A model generated the notes under the pieces. The model ran no database searches and was not told the DNA's origin. It was given only the letters and a program-made list of their open reading frames with translations. Below, in pieces: positions 22,875-33,987 of a DNA stretch of 64,000 bases. Where the stretch lies: the NCBI GenBank assembly GCA_032622095.1, contig CP136069.1:12632450-12696449 (forward strand), written 5' to 3'. The stretch's first letter is position 1. Each line of letters starts with the position of its first letter. Position numbers and translations under genes: made by a program. Source of the stretch: Siphonodentalium dalli (taxonomy: Eukaryota > Mollusca > Scaphopoda > Gadilida > Siphonodentaliidae).

Positions 22875-23435
22875 TACATCATCTCAGGTACTGCCAAATG
22901 GATCTTAGAAAAACGGCATGTATACATAGCATTAGTCCGCCCTCAGCTAGAGTATGCAGCAACAATCTGGGATCCACACTATGAAAAGGACAAGACAAAA
23001 CTGGAGAAGGTGCAACGCAAAGCAGCAAGATTTATAAAACAGGACTACCGAACGAGAGAGAAAGGATGTTTAACATCAATGCCCAGTGAACTTCAACTAG
23101 AAGCAAGAAGAAAGGAACAGAGACTGACACTATTTTACAAAGTGGTTAAGGGATCAGCCCTGGGTATCAACTCCGAACACTACCTAAGAAACTACCGCCC
23201 AAAGAGGAAAAAGAAACCCACAAAATTCAAGGACTTTGTTAGTGACAACATCGTGGAGAAACTAACCACAAATAACGAAAGTGCCTACGAACCAATTCAT
23301 ACAAACACAGACCAATACGGATATTCCTTCTTTCCGATCGAGGACTGTACTTGGCTGGAACAAACTGGACAACAGTACAGTCAATGCCGCTGACCTAGAA
23401 ACATTCAAGGCGGCTCTGGGAGAACAAAAATAGCG
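22875..23435 (+). pseudogene. Non-LTR retrotransposon reverse-transcriptase C-terminal end
   Basis: From about 22915 the frame reads 'YIALVRPQLEYAATIWDPHY', then 'KLEKVQRKAARFI' and 'LEARRKEQRLTLFYKVVKG', the conserved tail of jockey/CR1-like reverse transcriptases. A single-base change of frame near 23335-23342 breaks the original frame. The next frame continues with 'GWNKLDNSTVNAADLETFKA' and stops at 23433-23435. Upstream of about 22875 the similarity ends, so this is a 5'-truncated, frameshifted copy. It differs in sequence from the remnant at 2015-3592, so two different elements are represented. Confidence 0.85.
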
Positions 23436-23790
23436 CTCCTCACACCGTCCTGTAAAAGCCAGCTTTGGTCACTAGGACGTAACAACTACAGATACAGACA
23501 GACAGATCTCGATCGAGCACTGAGACCGAAAAATCGCACCCGTGCTGCTGGTACGCAGCTATTTTTTTAATGCAAAAATAACTCAGAGTTGTCTCTCTTG
23601 CATGGAAAAGATGACATGGCGGCTTTTGTGAAAAAGTTAATTTCTTCGCAGATTATATTTGTAATGCTGATCATATAAGTTTAGAAATGCGTTGAATTAT
23701 ACTGCATGGTAATTTTATACTCCACCACCACATTCTTTTAGATGACAATTTACGTTACAACTGTCAGTATCCATTTATTTGGAAATTTAT
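23436..23790. other. Probable 3' tail of the retrotransposon copy, then unassigned DNA
   Basis: The 23436-23560 part is G+C-richer than its surroundings and probably belongs to the element's 3' untranslated tail (inference). Nothing else recognised. Confidence 0.4.
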
Positions 23791-24062
23791 GAAATTGTGT
23801 CGTTCTTTATTGAATTATTTTGGTGTGAAATATATATACAAAAGACTTTAAAGAGTGTAAATCTTTCGAGTTTCCCTGGAACTACCATGACCTGTTCATT
23901 GCAATTGGAATAATCTTCAACAATTATATTTGCACTTCAATTTCATCAATCAATAGCCGACCGAGTGACCAACAATAACGATAAGTAGATAGAAAGTAGA
24001 ATAATTTATGAATCAGGTTCAATTTCACACCAAAATAATTCAATAAAGAACGACACAATTTC
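23791..24062. repeat. Inverted repeat, ~40-bp arms
   Basis: 'gaaattgtgtcgttctttat' with 'tgaattattttggtgtgaaa' (23791-23830) is repeated inverted at 24023-24062, spacer about 190 bp. The arms are essentially perfect. It directly adjoins the Helitron-like end. Confidence 0.75.
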
Positions 24063-24355
24063 ACGGGCCCGTGCGACGCCAGCTTCGCGCATGCGCAGAC
24101 GAGATCTCGGAAACGGGTGGAGCTATCGACTTGAAATTTGCTATGTGAATGTATCTTGCCCCGGATACGAATTTTATCGGGTCGCCGAGCCCGTGTGACG
24201 CCAGCTTCGCGCATGCGCAGACGAGATCTCGGAAACGGGTGGAGCTATCGACTTGAAATTTGGCATGCGCAGACGAGATCTCGGAAACGGGTGGAGCTAT
24301 CGACTTGAAATTTGGTTTTTGATTAGCCCGGACAACGTCGGGCTCATCGGCTAGT
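24063..24355 (+). mobile_element. Helitron-type 3' end with internal tandem repeats
   Basis: Three copies of a ~54-bp unit containing 'gagatctcggaaacgggtgg' are followed by the hairpin AGCCCG…CGGGCT (24325-24344), six bases, and CTAG (24351-24354) before T. Helitrons end in CTRR with a short hairpin 5-12 bases inside and insert between A and T (family knowledge). The 5' TC end was not located. No Rep/helicase is encoded, so it would be non-autonomous. Confidence 0.6.
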
Positions 24356-24359
24356 ATAT

Positions 24360-24850
24360 ATATATATCAACAGGACCCCACAAAAAGTTTAACTTGGCAT
24401 CCGTCCGTCTGTCTTTCTGTCCTGAAAAGACATAGTTCACCAGAGTTACGGCCCTTTGATTGTCATTTTATACCGCTTACCACCCACAAAAAGTTGTCCG
24501 GGTGTTATTTCGAACAATATCAACATATTTAAAAATTATTTTTGGTATGTGAGTTCTCAAAAGGAGTATCTGAAAACGAGTTTGAAAACTGGGCCTGGAC
24601 GTACATTTGTACCAAAATTACGGCCCTTTAATTGTAATTTTTTGGCATTTAGCACCCACGAAAAGTTGTCCGGAGTTTATTTTGAACAATTATCAATGGA
24701 TTTGAAAGATTTTTGGCATTTGAGTTCACCAGAGGAGTTTATGAAGCGTGTTGTGAAACTAGGCCCGGCCATACATTTTCACCAGAGTTACGGCCCTTTG
24801 ATTGTCATTTTTTGGCATTGCAATTTAAATTTTAACTTTAACAAATATAT
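24360..24850. repeat. Dispersed 'gttacggccctttgattgtc' tandem repeat
   Basis: Three units carrying 'gagttacggccctttgattg', 'cacccac(a/g)aaaagttgtccgg' and '(t)atgagttcaccagaggag'. The 140-codon plus frame (24456-24878) is an open reading through these units, without a domain. Confidence 0.6.
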
Positions 24851-25395
24851 GAACCAATCTCAAACAAATATTAACTGATTTCAATTATTTTTTAGCATAT
24901 TTTGAAAATGTCCATCCCCAACTTTGCCCACCTATGCTGGGGATGCCACTGTGGGCAACGGCTTGTTCTTATAGAATAGTCTGCAGGATGACTATTAGAT
25001 GAAATTTTTTTACAAAACAAAATTACCAGCTCATTTAATATGATTATGAACCTCATTTGAGGGGTGAAAGCTATGGCTATTGCGCTTGAGTGCAATTCAA
25101 TTAATTGCAATTGGGTTGAGATGTAAGAAATTGCGCTAAATAATAACTGAGTTGCGCTTAAACATAATTAAAGTCCAATTATTAATAAATCTGAAAATAG
25201 ACTCCCATATTTCACAACAAAGCCGCACTTGTCTCAATCACATTTTCTTCTTAAAACTGGTGACCAGCTCACTGAAAAGAATTCAGATTATTAATACAAC
25301 ATTGTACACGCATCGTCACAAGTACATGTATCTGTGAGCAACTTTGACAACTGACACAATGTCTTTCCCTTGAATTGTTTTGATAGCTTATATGA
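24851..25395. other. Unassigned DNA
   Basis: No gene or clear repeat recognised. Confidence 0.35.
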
Positions 25396-25935
25396 ATTGT
25401 TTTTATCCCCAGCCAAATTTAAAATTTGCGGGGGATATACATGTAGTAATGGGTTCCGTCCGTCCCGAATTTGTAAGAGTCGTAACTTGAACAAATGTAA
25501 ATGGATTTCAAAGATTTGTGGTACCGGTATATGAGTTCACCTGACCATTACCTAGAATGAGTTCGCAAGCCAGGTCTGGCCAGATATTTTTACCGGAGTT
25601 ATTGGACTTTGTTTATTATTTTTGTCGAATTTACCAAATAGCAAATAGACGACGTCCCAGGGCTCATTTCCACAAATCTCAACGGATTTCAAAGATTTTT
25701 GGTATATGAGTTCACATGACCATTATCTAGAAAGAGTTCGCAAACCAGGTCCGCCTAGATATTTTCAGCAGAGTTATTGGACTTTGTTTATTTTTTTGGT
25801 GCAAATGGACGACGTCACAGGGCTAATTTCCACGAATGTCAACGGATTAAAAAGATTTTTAGTATATTCGTTCCCATGACCAGTACCTAAAATGAGTTCG
25901 CAAACCAGGCTTTTTGACAAAATCCCACCTCTTGT
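25396..25935. repeat. Dispersed repeat with three ~155-bp units
   Basis: Units at about 25495, 25680 and 25835 share 'caacggattaaaaagatttt' and 'gagttcgcaaaccaggtc' type sequence with 'gagttattggactttgttta'. It is preceded by 'ttccgtccgtcccg'. Non-coding. Confidence 0.6.
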
Positions 25936-26199
25936 TTAGCACGTACTGAGAATGCAAACATTATTGAGAATGCACTTCCCCAACTGCACAATTTGTCTGG
26001 GGATACTGCCGTCTGTGACTGCTTGTAATATTTACATCACTAAACCATGTTTCCGCACTTCACTATTTCATGCGAGGTTACGGGACATATCAATGGAAAT
26101 ATTTGGAAGCAACAATCGTGTGGCAACACGCTAAGTGGATTAGCGGGCATTGATAACTACACCAGTGTAATCCTTTAAAATAATCTAAAAAGTATTGTC

Positions 26200-26400
26200 C
26201 TAAATAATCGACCCCTAAATCACAGCAGAATTATAGGAAATTTTTCAGGATTTAGTCGGAAATATGTCTTGTTGCCATTCATCGGAAAGCCCTCAATGAG
26301 AGCTTTCTGATGAATGGCAACAAGCCATATTTCCGACTAAATCCCAAAAAAATTCCCATAATTCTGCTGTGGTTAAAGGGTCATATACTTTGGGCATTAC
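26200..26400. mobile_element. P2 MITE, decayed left terminus
   Basis: The palindrome 'ggaaatatgtcttgttgcca'…'tggcaacaagccatatttcc' is centred near 26300. The left outer end is degraded, and the right end is GGGCATTAC (26392-26400) without the final TGTA. Confidence 0.75.
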
Positions 26401-26444
26401 AATACATTAAACTGATCAGTTGCTACTTTGATTTTATCAATGAT

Positions 26445-26899
26445 GGGAATGCTTCAAGCCTGAGTTTAGTGTGCCCGTCATTTGCAGAATGAGGTCCATA
26501 GAGGGTGAATTTAGTGACAATATCCCACACAGCGCACTATCATCACTAAATTCACCCTCTGGGGACCTCATTCTGCACATCCTCATCTGCTATGGGAGAC
26601 ATAGACTCAGATTGAAGTTCCCAAATGATGAATATTGTGATGTACACCCATTGGGAACCTCGATTATGCAATGTGTTTCTGCCAATTTGGGGATATAGAG
26701 AAACTAAACTCAAAAAGAAATAGAATCTAAGTGAAGAAGTTTCTATATAAATTTTATAATAAAGAAACTTTCCAGAGAACATGAGGCCTAAACAAAATGA
26801 GGTCCCAAGAGGGTGATTTTAGTTATGCTAGCCTGGGATAACGTCAATAAATTGACCCTCTGGGGACTTCAATCTGCAAATGACAGGTTGGGAATGCTT
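26445..26899. mobile_element. M element with 10-bp flanking repeat GGGAATGCTT
   Basis: Element 26455-26889: left end CAAGCCTGAGTTTAGTGTGC, right end shortened to ...AAATGACAGGTT by a small internal loss. The direct repeat GGGAATGCTT lies at 26445-26454 and 26890-26899. The interior has the usual M structure: two inverted 'gaggtcc…agagggtgaattt' blocks at each end and a middle containing 'ctcaatctgag / tctatgt' segments. Confidence 0.8.
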
Positions 26900-27286
26900 G
26901 TTCTTATATTCTATTAGCTCAAAGCTCTCAAGACCGAGCAATAGATTTCTAGGCATCGCGTTTTATTCTGAAGTTTAGAACAACCAATCATTTTTAATTG
27001 CAATAAAGTTTGTATATTACTAATATCTAATTGCCTTGGGCTCAAATTTTCCCAAAATGGAAGGATTTTCAAGACCATTTCCCAAAAAATGGAATAAAAA
27101 TCCATATCTCTTCACTCTATACGTTTGTTGAAAAAAGAAAGTTATTTCTCCCAAACTGCATGGCATTCTGGGTAAAATTACCACATGCTACAGTGTTGTT
27201 AACAAATTATAGTGAAGTTTGAATTTTGTGATGTGGTTTGAAATATGGCAGTATTTGTTTAGCGCGGTTGGATCCTAGTTAGTTAC
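26900..27286. other. Unassigned DNA
   Basis: Opposite-strand short frames (26914-27105, 27031-27222) share the same DNA; no domain seen. Confidence 0.35.
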
Positions 27287-28157
27287 TTGCAGAATGAGGT
27301 CCGCAGAGCAGGCTAGCATCACCAAATTCACCCTCATTCTGCTTAGGCATCACCTTCTGGGATGCATCTGTACTCTCAAATTAACATTGTTTTTAGTAGG
27401 GATGGGACGATACGCTAATTTCGTGATACGATACGTATCGCGATATTCAATTCGCGATACGATACGTATCGCGATATTTTTTTTACAGTCATGTAACTTT
27501 TGTTTAAGATGATTTCCTTTTGATAAACAGTAATATGTTGCTGAATAAATATCAACAAAATTGAATACTAATAGTATTAAGAATTTAATAATAATATTTC
27601 ATTGATTTGATACTAAACATTAAGTTCATTAACAATATATAATATTATGCATATAAGTTATATAACACAAATTGTCACATTCATGAATCGTAATGAACTG
27701 CAGACAGTGCAGGTTGATATTCACTAATGCAATCACTAATCAAGTACATATAAAATCTACACAACAATGGCGATAGAGAGATTATATACTATATAGCTCT
27801 ATGGCAATTTAGTAATTCACAAACAAATGTTCATATGATCGGAAGCAATAATAGCACATGAAAATACAGAAATATTTATAATGTGTGAAGTTGTGAACTC
27901 TTGATTCTGATTTTCTGAGACAATTTATAGGGAAGAGTTAGTTCTTAATGATGCAGCTGCTTATGTTAAAGTTTATAACTTTAAGATTAGTTTGATTACT
28001 GCAAAAAAATTAATGACATATAGTCTCTTCAGTGACATTGACAGAAACCTTGATCTTCTAATCTAATGTATACCTCATATGTTAGATCATAACTTAGATG
28101 TTACATGTACATGCTGTAGCCACAATCCTGTTTAAACTTGGTACATCACTTGACATT

Positions 28158-28230
28158 CAAGCTTGTCTTCTTACAGAAGAACTTGAAGTGAAGAATTCAC
28201 TTCAAGTTCTTCTGTAAGAACACAAGCTTG
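28158..28230. repeat. Near-perfect hairpin spanning the transposase stop codon
   Basis: A perfect 23-bp inverted repeat (28170-28192 against 28196-28218, 3-base centre) extends with one or two mismatches to about 34 bp. It includes the last codons and the TGA of the transposase gene, so the end of the gene is copied in inverted orientation just beyond itself. It could act as an RNA 3' hairpin or be a replication/repair scar. Confidence 0.9.
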
Positions 28231-30257
28231 TCAACGTTTTCTGACTTGAGCAGAGATCTTTTTGCGCATATTATCTCTCCACTAGTAGAAAACACTCTCT
28301 CACTAGGCACAGATGTCCCTGGGATGAACAGAATTGAGGCTGCAAATTGTGATAATATCGGATAGTTCCCTGCTTTCATCTTCCACCATTCAAGTGGAGA
28401 ACAGTCAACACTGATTGATGACTCGTTGTTATACATTTTCAGTTCGTCTCTGGTTTGTTCTAGCAAACTTTTATCAGATTGTTTTGTAATGATTGATGTT
28501 TGGACTGACATGGAATTTCCGAATATTTGTACCATAGCTGTTTTCTGCTTAGGTGACACAGCTACAGGTGGAGAGGAATCTGTACTGCTACATGTAGCAG
28601 TATCAGCAGACACATGTTTGTCACAAGTACCGCGTTGTGCTGGTGTGGAATCAGAACTTCCTGCTTCGCCTGCACTAACATTAGTGACATTCACTGTGAC
28701 ATTTCGAACATCCCATAAGGCTGCAGCTTTAGTAACAACATTACCAAAAACAGTCTCACGAGCTTTATCGGGAATAAACAGCAAGCTCTTGAACCGGGGA
28801 TCAAGAGCCGAGCTGATCAACAAGAACTCATTGACCTCCGTATCTGTGTAACGTTTGGACATGTCCTGAGAGATTGCGGTCTTGACCTGTTTCACTAATG
28901 AGCCATCCTGAGCATCTACACTGCTTATGTCTATTACGCGTTGTTTTAGAGGCATAATCATAGAAATAGTTGGAATTTTTTCATCGCATAGAACCTTCGT
29001 CATAAGTTTAAGTGGCTTCAGAATGTCTATAATGTCTTGAGCTGCAAGAATATCATCATCTGATAAAGTGATGCATTCTTTTATGTCCTTTCGGATTTCG
29101 GGGCACAAAAGAGTGGCGTGCACTGCCGGTTGCTGTTCAAGGTATCTCGAGAGCATTTCGTAGGTAGAGTTCCATCGCGTTGTAACATCTATGATAAGTT
29201 TGTGGTTCGGTAGGGACAACAATTCCTGTTTTGCTTTCAACGTACTGGTCGCGATGTGGCTTTTGTGGAAATACTTCACGATAGTTCTGACTCGTTTACA
29301 AAGTCGAGTCATAACTTGAACATCTAATCCACGCTGCGTTGCCAAGTTCAAGGTATGGGCAAAGCAACCTATCTGTAAGCCATCTGCGTACTTAACCGCT
29401 ATTCCATTTGCTGCCACATTGTCGGTCGTAATGACTTTGGGTATACCATGGCGTCCAATGTTCCACTCATGCATCACTTTCTTCAATTCCTCCCCGAGAT
29501 TTATACCTGAATGCGATCCCGGAACCGCGTATGTATTCAGGACATAATTGCCTATTGTCCAGTCACTTAACATACAGTGCGCAGTGACGGTCATATATGC
29601 TTCGACAGCTCTGGATGTCCAACAGTCAGTTGTCAAGCTGATAGCATCCGCCTCATTCAGGATATTGACCAAGTCCTGTTTACATTTGTCATATATTTTT
29701 GGGATGACAGTATCACTATAATGCTTACGGGTCTGCAACTCAAACCTTGGCTCTAGCTCTTCCATCAAACCCTTAAAACCACGGTCCTCTACAACAGAGT
29801 AAGGTCGCATGTCCATAGCTATGAACAACCCAATGCGGTTGGTAATGGCCTTCGCTCGAGGTGATTCTGACGGAAGCTTGTTTTTGAATGCCTGTTGCAA
29901 ACGCAGTTGGCCTTGTGGCTGACTAACACTCGAAGATAATATGGAGGGTGTACATTTCTGTCCATCAATTTTACGTTTGAAAGCTGCCGGAGGTTTCTTT
30001 ATAATGATGTCGGGGTGGTGCCTTCTCAGATGGGTAGACATATTTGTGGTGTTGCCTGAATACCGCATCTCTAGTTTGCAGCCTCTGCACACGACAACAG
30101 TCTTATCCATTTTGTTCGGGCCCCCATCAAATGCTGGCTTTGCCAGAAAACCGAAGTGTTTCCATACCGCCGACGTAAATTTGTGAGAAGGAGTCGGGTT
30201 TACTATAGATACATCAGCATCTGACTTTATTGACGAATTTGACGTAGACGAAGCCAT
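28197..30257 (-). CDS. BED-finger hAT transposase (ZBED-like)
   Basis: Intact 686-residue single-exon protein with an ATG start. An N-terminal BED zinc finger lies at about residues 28-82 (Cys57, Cys60, His76, His80/81). The RNase H-like catalytic core has Asp211 in 'LTTDCWTS' and Asp279 in 'VITTDN', followed by the C-x2-H pair in 'GCFAHTLNLA' (Cys298, His301). The conserved 'TTRWNSTYEML' is at 359-369. The C-terminal hAT dimerisation region (about 621-686) contains 'PLEWWK', 'FAASILFIPGTSVPSERVFS' and 'KLVFLQKN'. Length is close to ZBED1-type proteins. The catalytic Glu was not pinned down by eye. No stop, frameshift or missing motif was seen. It cuts and pastes its own ~4.5-kb element. Because its element has perfect ends and target duplication, it is an active-type transposase rather than a domesticated ZBED gene. 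About 1.67 kb upstream, up to the element's right end, holds the presumed promoter. Confidence 0.95.
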   Translation of the reverse strand: MASSTSNSSIKSDADVSIVNPTPSHKFTSAVWKHFGFLAKPAFDGGPNKMDKTVVVCRGCKLEMRYSGNTTNMSTHLRRHHPDIIIKKPPAAFKRKIDGQKCTPSILSSSVSQPQGQLRLQQAFKNKLPSESPRAKAITNRIGLFIAMDMRPYSVVEDRGFKGLMEELEPRFELQTRKHYSDTVIPKIYDKCKQDLVNILNEADAISLTTDCWTSRAVEAYMTVTAHCMLSDWTIGNYVLNTYAVPGSHSGINLGEELKKVMHEWNIGRHGIPKVITTDNVAANGIAVKYADGLQIGCFAHTLNLATQRGLDVQVMTRLCKRVRTIVKYFHKSHIATSTLKAKQELLSLPNHKLIIDVTTRWNSTYEMLSRYLEQQPAVHATLLCPEIRKDIKECITLSDDDILAAQDIIDILKPLKLMTKVLCDEKIPTISMIMPLKQRVIDISSVDAQDGSLVKQVKTAISQDMSKRYTDTEVNEFLLISSALDPRFKSLLFIPDKARETVFGNVVTKAAALWDVRNVTVNVTNVSAGEAGSSDSTPAQRGTCDKHVSADTATCSSTDSSPPVAVSPKQKTAMVQIFGNSMSVQTSIITKQSDKSLLEQTRDELKMYNNESSISVDCSPLEWWKMKAGNYPILSQFAASILFIPGTSVPSERVFSTSGEIICAKRSLLKSENVDKLVFLQKNLK

Positions 30258-31828
30258 TTTTTTCGAATTTCGGCGGAAGTTTACTCCAAGATAAATGTCA
30301 AGGACAAGGATATTTGGTCAAGATTGATCAAGACACAAGAATACCACAAGGGACCACTGGCACTGCGCGTACGGAAAACGCATTGCAACTGAAAGCAGCA
30401 TAACTATAAACAAATTATTGCGTTGATAATTGCATGACTCTTGAGTGGGGCATAGTGATGGCATAGTGACTGGGTTTCGGTTTAAAACAATACCGAACGA
30501 AACCGACCGACGTGATTCTGCCCCAAGTTGCCCCAACTGACGATACGGTTTTTTTTTTGTATGTTTTTCACTCGAATCGACTTGATAGTCAAATTATCGG
30601 CCTCCATATTCAATAATGTGTCGGAATGTGGCAATTTGGACTCGGCTACCGTGTTGTTATAATTATCGTAAGCGACCACTTTTTGTTCTCGGTCAGGTGA
30701 ACCATGTGCCTTCATTTTACTTGGGTGAACACTTCGACAAAAAAGGCCCTGTTGCCAGTGTTGGTGCTATTTATTTGTATGCGCTTCGATCGTGCCGAGC
30801 GACGCCAGATTAACAGTTTAAGACACACAACAAACATGAACCCATCTATGCGTGATCGTTTAATTTGAACTAAAGAACTTATGTTTAAATTTTATTCCAT
30901 TCAGGTGACAACTATTTATTAACCAGCCAGAACCAGCAACAAGTTTTGTGACGTAATTCAAATGCTTTCGATCAAACATTCTTCTCTGTCTCACTCATAT
31001 TTCGTCATCTATACGAATCCACTATAAGCGATCTATTTTTAGAACGCAACACGTGGTACCAAAATTTCGTCGCGTTGGTGATGGGGGCCAACGACGGGAT
31101 TGATTTAAATATAAGTCATGTTGGCAACAGTAATCGCTCTGTGTTTTAAGTGTTTCTATTCCACTTAATTCCAATGGTTCTCTGCACTTAACTGAAAATC
31201 TGGATTGGCAGAACTAGTTATTACTAAGAGAGTATTGATAGGGACTATGAATAGAGTGGAGAGACCAAGGGCAGGTGCAGCTGAAGACCCAAGGTGAAGG
31301 TTCCTCGCTGACCTAATTATGACGCAGAAATATTAATAATGCAGTGTGTTTTATGCTTCCCAAATCCCTGACATATTAATTCCCGTTTACTATGAACTTA
31401 CTGCAATTTGCGCCTTTTTGTACAAATGCACAGCTCTATACTGAACATCATAACTGAGTCCAAACCTGTCCTGGGTTTCGTTTTGGGTGAACAGTTACTA
31501 ACTTAATATGTACATCATAGCAGGTTATGCTATTAAACAGTCAGCCGTCATGTGCGTGATCAGTGGGCCTTGTATCGGCGATTTCCATTGGTTTGATAAT
31601 ATCTGATTTATTCATGTCAAATAAGAACGGCCGGCGAGCCGCGATAGCTGTAAAATGGGACTGCATGGCGTTTCATCGTGCATATTATGGTATCTATAGA
31701 CGGTTACTCCACTTACATTAAATATCTTTTGAGTATTTTGTTTGTATCATTAATAAAACTAACTGATTGACACATATTTAGGTATAAGTTTTGATAACTA
31801 CCTTAACGACACCACTACTAATTAGGTA
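30258..31828 (-). other. 5' non-coding part of the hAT element
   Basis: No second frame of note. It presumably contains the promoter and 5' UTR of the transposase; no specific site can be assigned. Confidence 0.5.
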
Positions 31829-32265
31829 TCGCGATCCCGCGATACTGCTGCCACTGTATCGATACGATTATCGTCAAGGAGTGTATCGCGATACATCGGT
31901 GCATCGATGAATCGTCCCATCCCTAGTTTTTAGTTACATTCCCCCCCCCCCCCTTCTCAGTGTTCTGTTTCCATATCCTCTAATTTGCAGAAGATAAAGT
32001 GTGTAATCGAGGTGAGATCCCAGAAGATGAGGCCTAAGCAGAATGAGGCCCCAAGAGTGTGACCAACATCACCAACTTCAACTGAGCCACTTCAATCTGA
32101 TCCTAGTCCTAAGCAGCTTGAGTTTCCCAGAGGGTGAATTTGGTGATTCTAGCCCACAATGCAGGATGGCATCAGTAAATTCACCCTCTGGGGACCTCAT
32201 TCTGCAAATGACAGACACTAAATCCAGACTTGAAGCTGAAGGATATCTAGGGCAAACTCACCACA

Positions 32266-32482
32266 TACAGTAATGCTCTAAATAATCGACCCCTTAACCA
32301 CAGCATAATTATGCGTAATTTTTCAGGATTTAGTTGGAAATATGGCTTGTTGCCATTCATCGGAAAGCTCTCGGCGGGAGCTTTCTGATGAATAACAACA
32401 AGCCATATTTCCGACTAAATCCTGAAAAGTTACCCATAATTCTGCTGTGGTTAAGGGGTCGATTATTTAGAGCATTACTGTA
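32266..32482. mobile_element. P2 MITE, full copy
   Basis: TA-flanked palindrome with ends CAGTAATGCTC / GAGCATTACTG. The arms include 'ggatttagttggaaatatgg' and its near-complement, and the centre is 'agctctcggcgggagct'. Confidence 0.9.
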
Positions 32483-33029
32483 TGTCCCTTTCTCCCTTAT
32501 CTTGTTGACATTAAAATGTCTGTCCACAGTTCAGACTGTTGGTCAATATAGAGTTGACCAGTTTATCTACCTTCGGAGTCTATAGGATACTAACCTGTGT
32601 TTCTGACCATGTTCAGTCATTTCATTGTGATATACATGTACCAAATTATAGATATCCAAAAGAGTGTTGAATGTGCTCTCTGTCTATATAAGTAGTAAGT
32701 AAATTATATTTTTCTAAGTATGAAACAGTGGTAAGTGAAAGTTTAAATTCTTTTTATAAGATACATGCAGGATAATAACTGTCCATGTTGTGCTGCTTGT
32801 GCATCATTATGCAGTGATATTTCATAAATTGACTATAGAAATCACTGGTGTATGTCCGTACATCCATCCATACATCTGTCACAGATGGTTATGGTCCTTG
32901 TCGAATTTGCCAATTATTAATGATGATATCTTTAGTTTAGTTGTTTTCAAATTTGATATACATATTACAATACAAGAAAATACAGGTGAATTAAGTTTGA
33001 ATTTTGGTTCAGTCCACTCATGACCCTTG
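32483..33029. other. Unassigned DNA
   Basis: No gene recognised; short frames only. Confidence 0.35.
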
Positions 33030-33366
33030 TTGAATTAAGATGAGAGAATGCATTGCCTAACAAATTTTATATTATTTTTTATAATTGTTTAAGAATGTAA
33101 GAAAAAATGAAAAAGATGATAAAAATTGATAAAGAATGTAAGAAATAATGATAAAAATTGAGAAAGAATGTAAGAAAAAAATGATAAAAAATAATATAAT
33201 TGTTAAAGAATATAAGAAAAAATTATAAAAAACGATGAAATTGTTTAAGAATATAAGAAAAAAATGACAAAACATGATAAACAAATTTTAGGCCAATTCA
33301 TTCTCTCGTATATGCGAGACGACCTATGGTTGACTTGCATAAATAAGAGAATGCATTGGCACAGGG
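33030..33366. mobile_element. P1-type element, decayed
   Basis: The right hairpin (33293-33360) is complete but mutated. The left is reduced to 'gagagaatgcattgcctaac'. The spacer is an expanded A+T repeat of 'gaatgtaagaaaaaatgata' units (33085-33280), which creates a Phe/Leu/Ile-rich minus frame that is not a gene. Confidence 0.75.
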
Positions 33367-33517
33367 TCTAAAAAAAATTTGATTTGAGTCGAGGAACCCA
33401 CCCATCAAAGCTCAGAGTGATCAGATATCGATTATTTCTTGAGATGTGTAGTTATTGGTGGCCTGGTATAAAGTCGTCAAACCAACGGCTAATAAGGTAT
33501 TACATGCAACTTATGAT
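33367..33517. repeat. Fragment of the AGGTACTCAATC family
   Basis: Carries 'gatttgagtcgaggaaccca' and 'tcagagtgatcagatatcga', as in the copies at 987 and 8255. Confidence 0.55.
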
Positions 33518-33765
33518 GCAAGCCTGAGTTTAGAGTGCCTGTCATTTGCAGAATGAGGTCCCCAGAGGGTGAATTTAGTGACGCTATCCCACAGCGCACT
33601 ATCATTACCAAATTAACCCTCTGCTGACCTCAGCATGGTCTCATCTGCTATGGGAGACCTAGACGCAGATTGAAGTTCCCAAATGATAAATATTTTGATG
33701 TACACCCATTGGGAACCTCGATTATGCACTGTATTGTCTGCAAATTTGGAGATCTAGAGAAACTA
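33518..33765. mobile_element. M element, left half
   Basis: Begins 'caagcctgagtttagagtgc' and reads through the first inverted pair to the middle region ('atctagagaaactaaacta'), then stops. Confidence 0.7.
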
Positions 33766-33987
33766 AACTAACGCGATTGACCTGCGTTACCGGATCATTT
33801 TCTTACTAAAATATCTTTATTATTTAACAACCAAATAATTGATGCCTGCCATGCATTCATTATAAGGTTACTTCAAGATTGTCACCACTGGGTAGACATG
33901 ACATATAATTTCCTACAAGGTTATCTAGTTCACCAAGTTTCAATTTGGGGGTAAAGGATCTAATTTACTGGTATACATATATATAGT

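Larger units (their letters stand above)
27389..31933 (-). mobile_element. Complete hAT transposon, 4529 bp
   Basis: Element 27397-31925. Both ends begin TAGGGATGGGACGAT (15 bp, perfect inverted). The flanks are the perfect 8-bp duplication GTTTTTAG (27389-27396 and 31926-31933). Both sub-terminal regions are rich in TATCGCGATA palindromes (27438-27478; 31829-31893), likely transposase-binding repeats (inference). A single intact transposase gene lies on the minus strand. Everything needed for activity is present as far as sequence shows. Confidence 0.95.
27287..32233. mobile_element. M element interrupted by the hAT transposon
   Basis: The left part 27287-27396 and right part 31926-32233 join, after removal of 27397-31925 and one GTTTTTAG, to an M-type element. 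The match to the M copy at 41052-41499 (inverted) runs straight through the insertion point: that copy reads 'gtaactaaaaccaatgttaa' at 41318-41337, the complement of the joined site here. Confidence 0.8.

Noticed and set aside
28426-28851. 141-codon plus frame opposite the transposase
   Set aside because: Antisense shadow of the transposase gene.
33072-33284. 70-codon hydrophobic minus frame resembling a membrane protein
   Set aside because: Low-complexity A+T spacer of a P1-type element.
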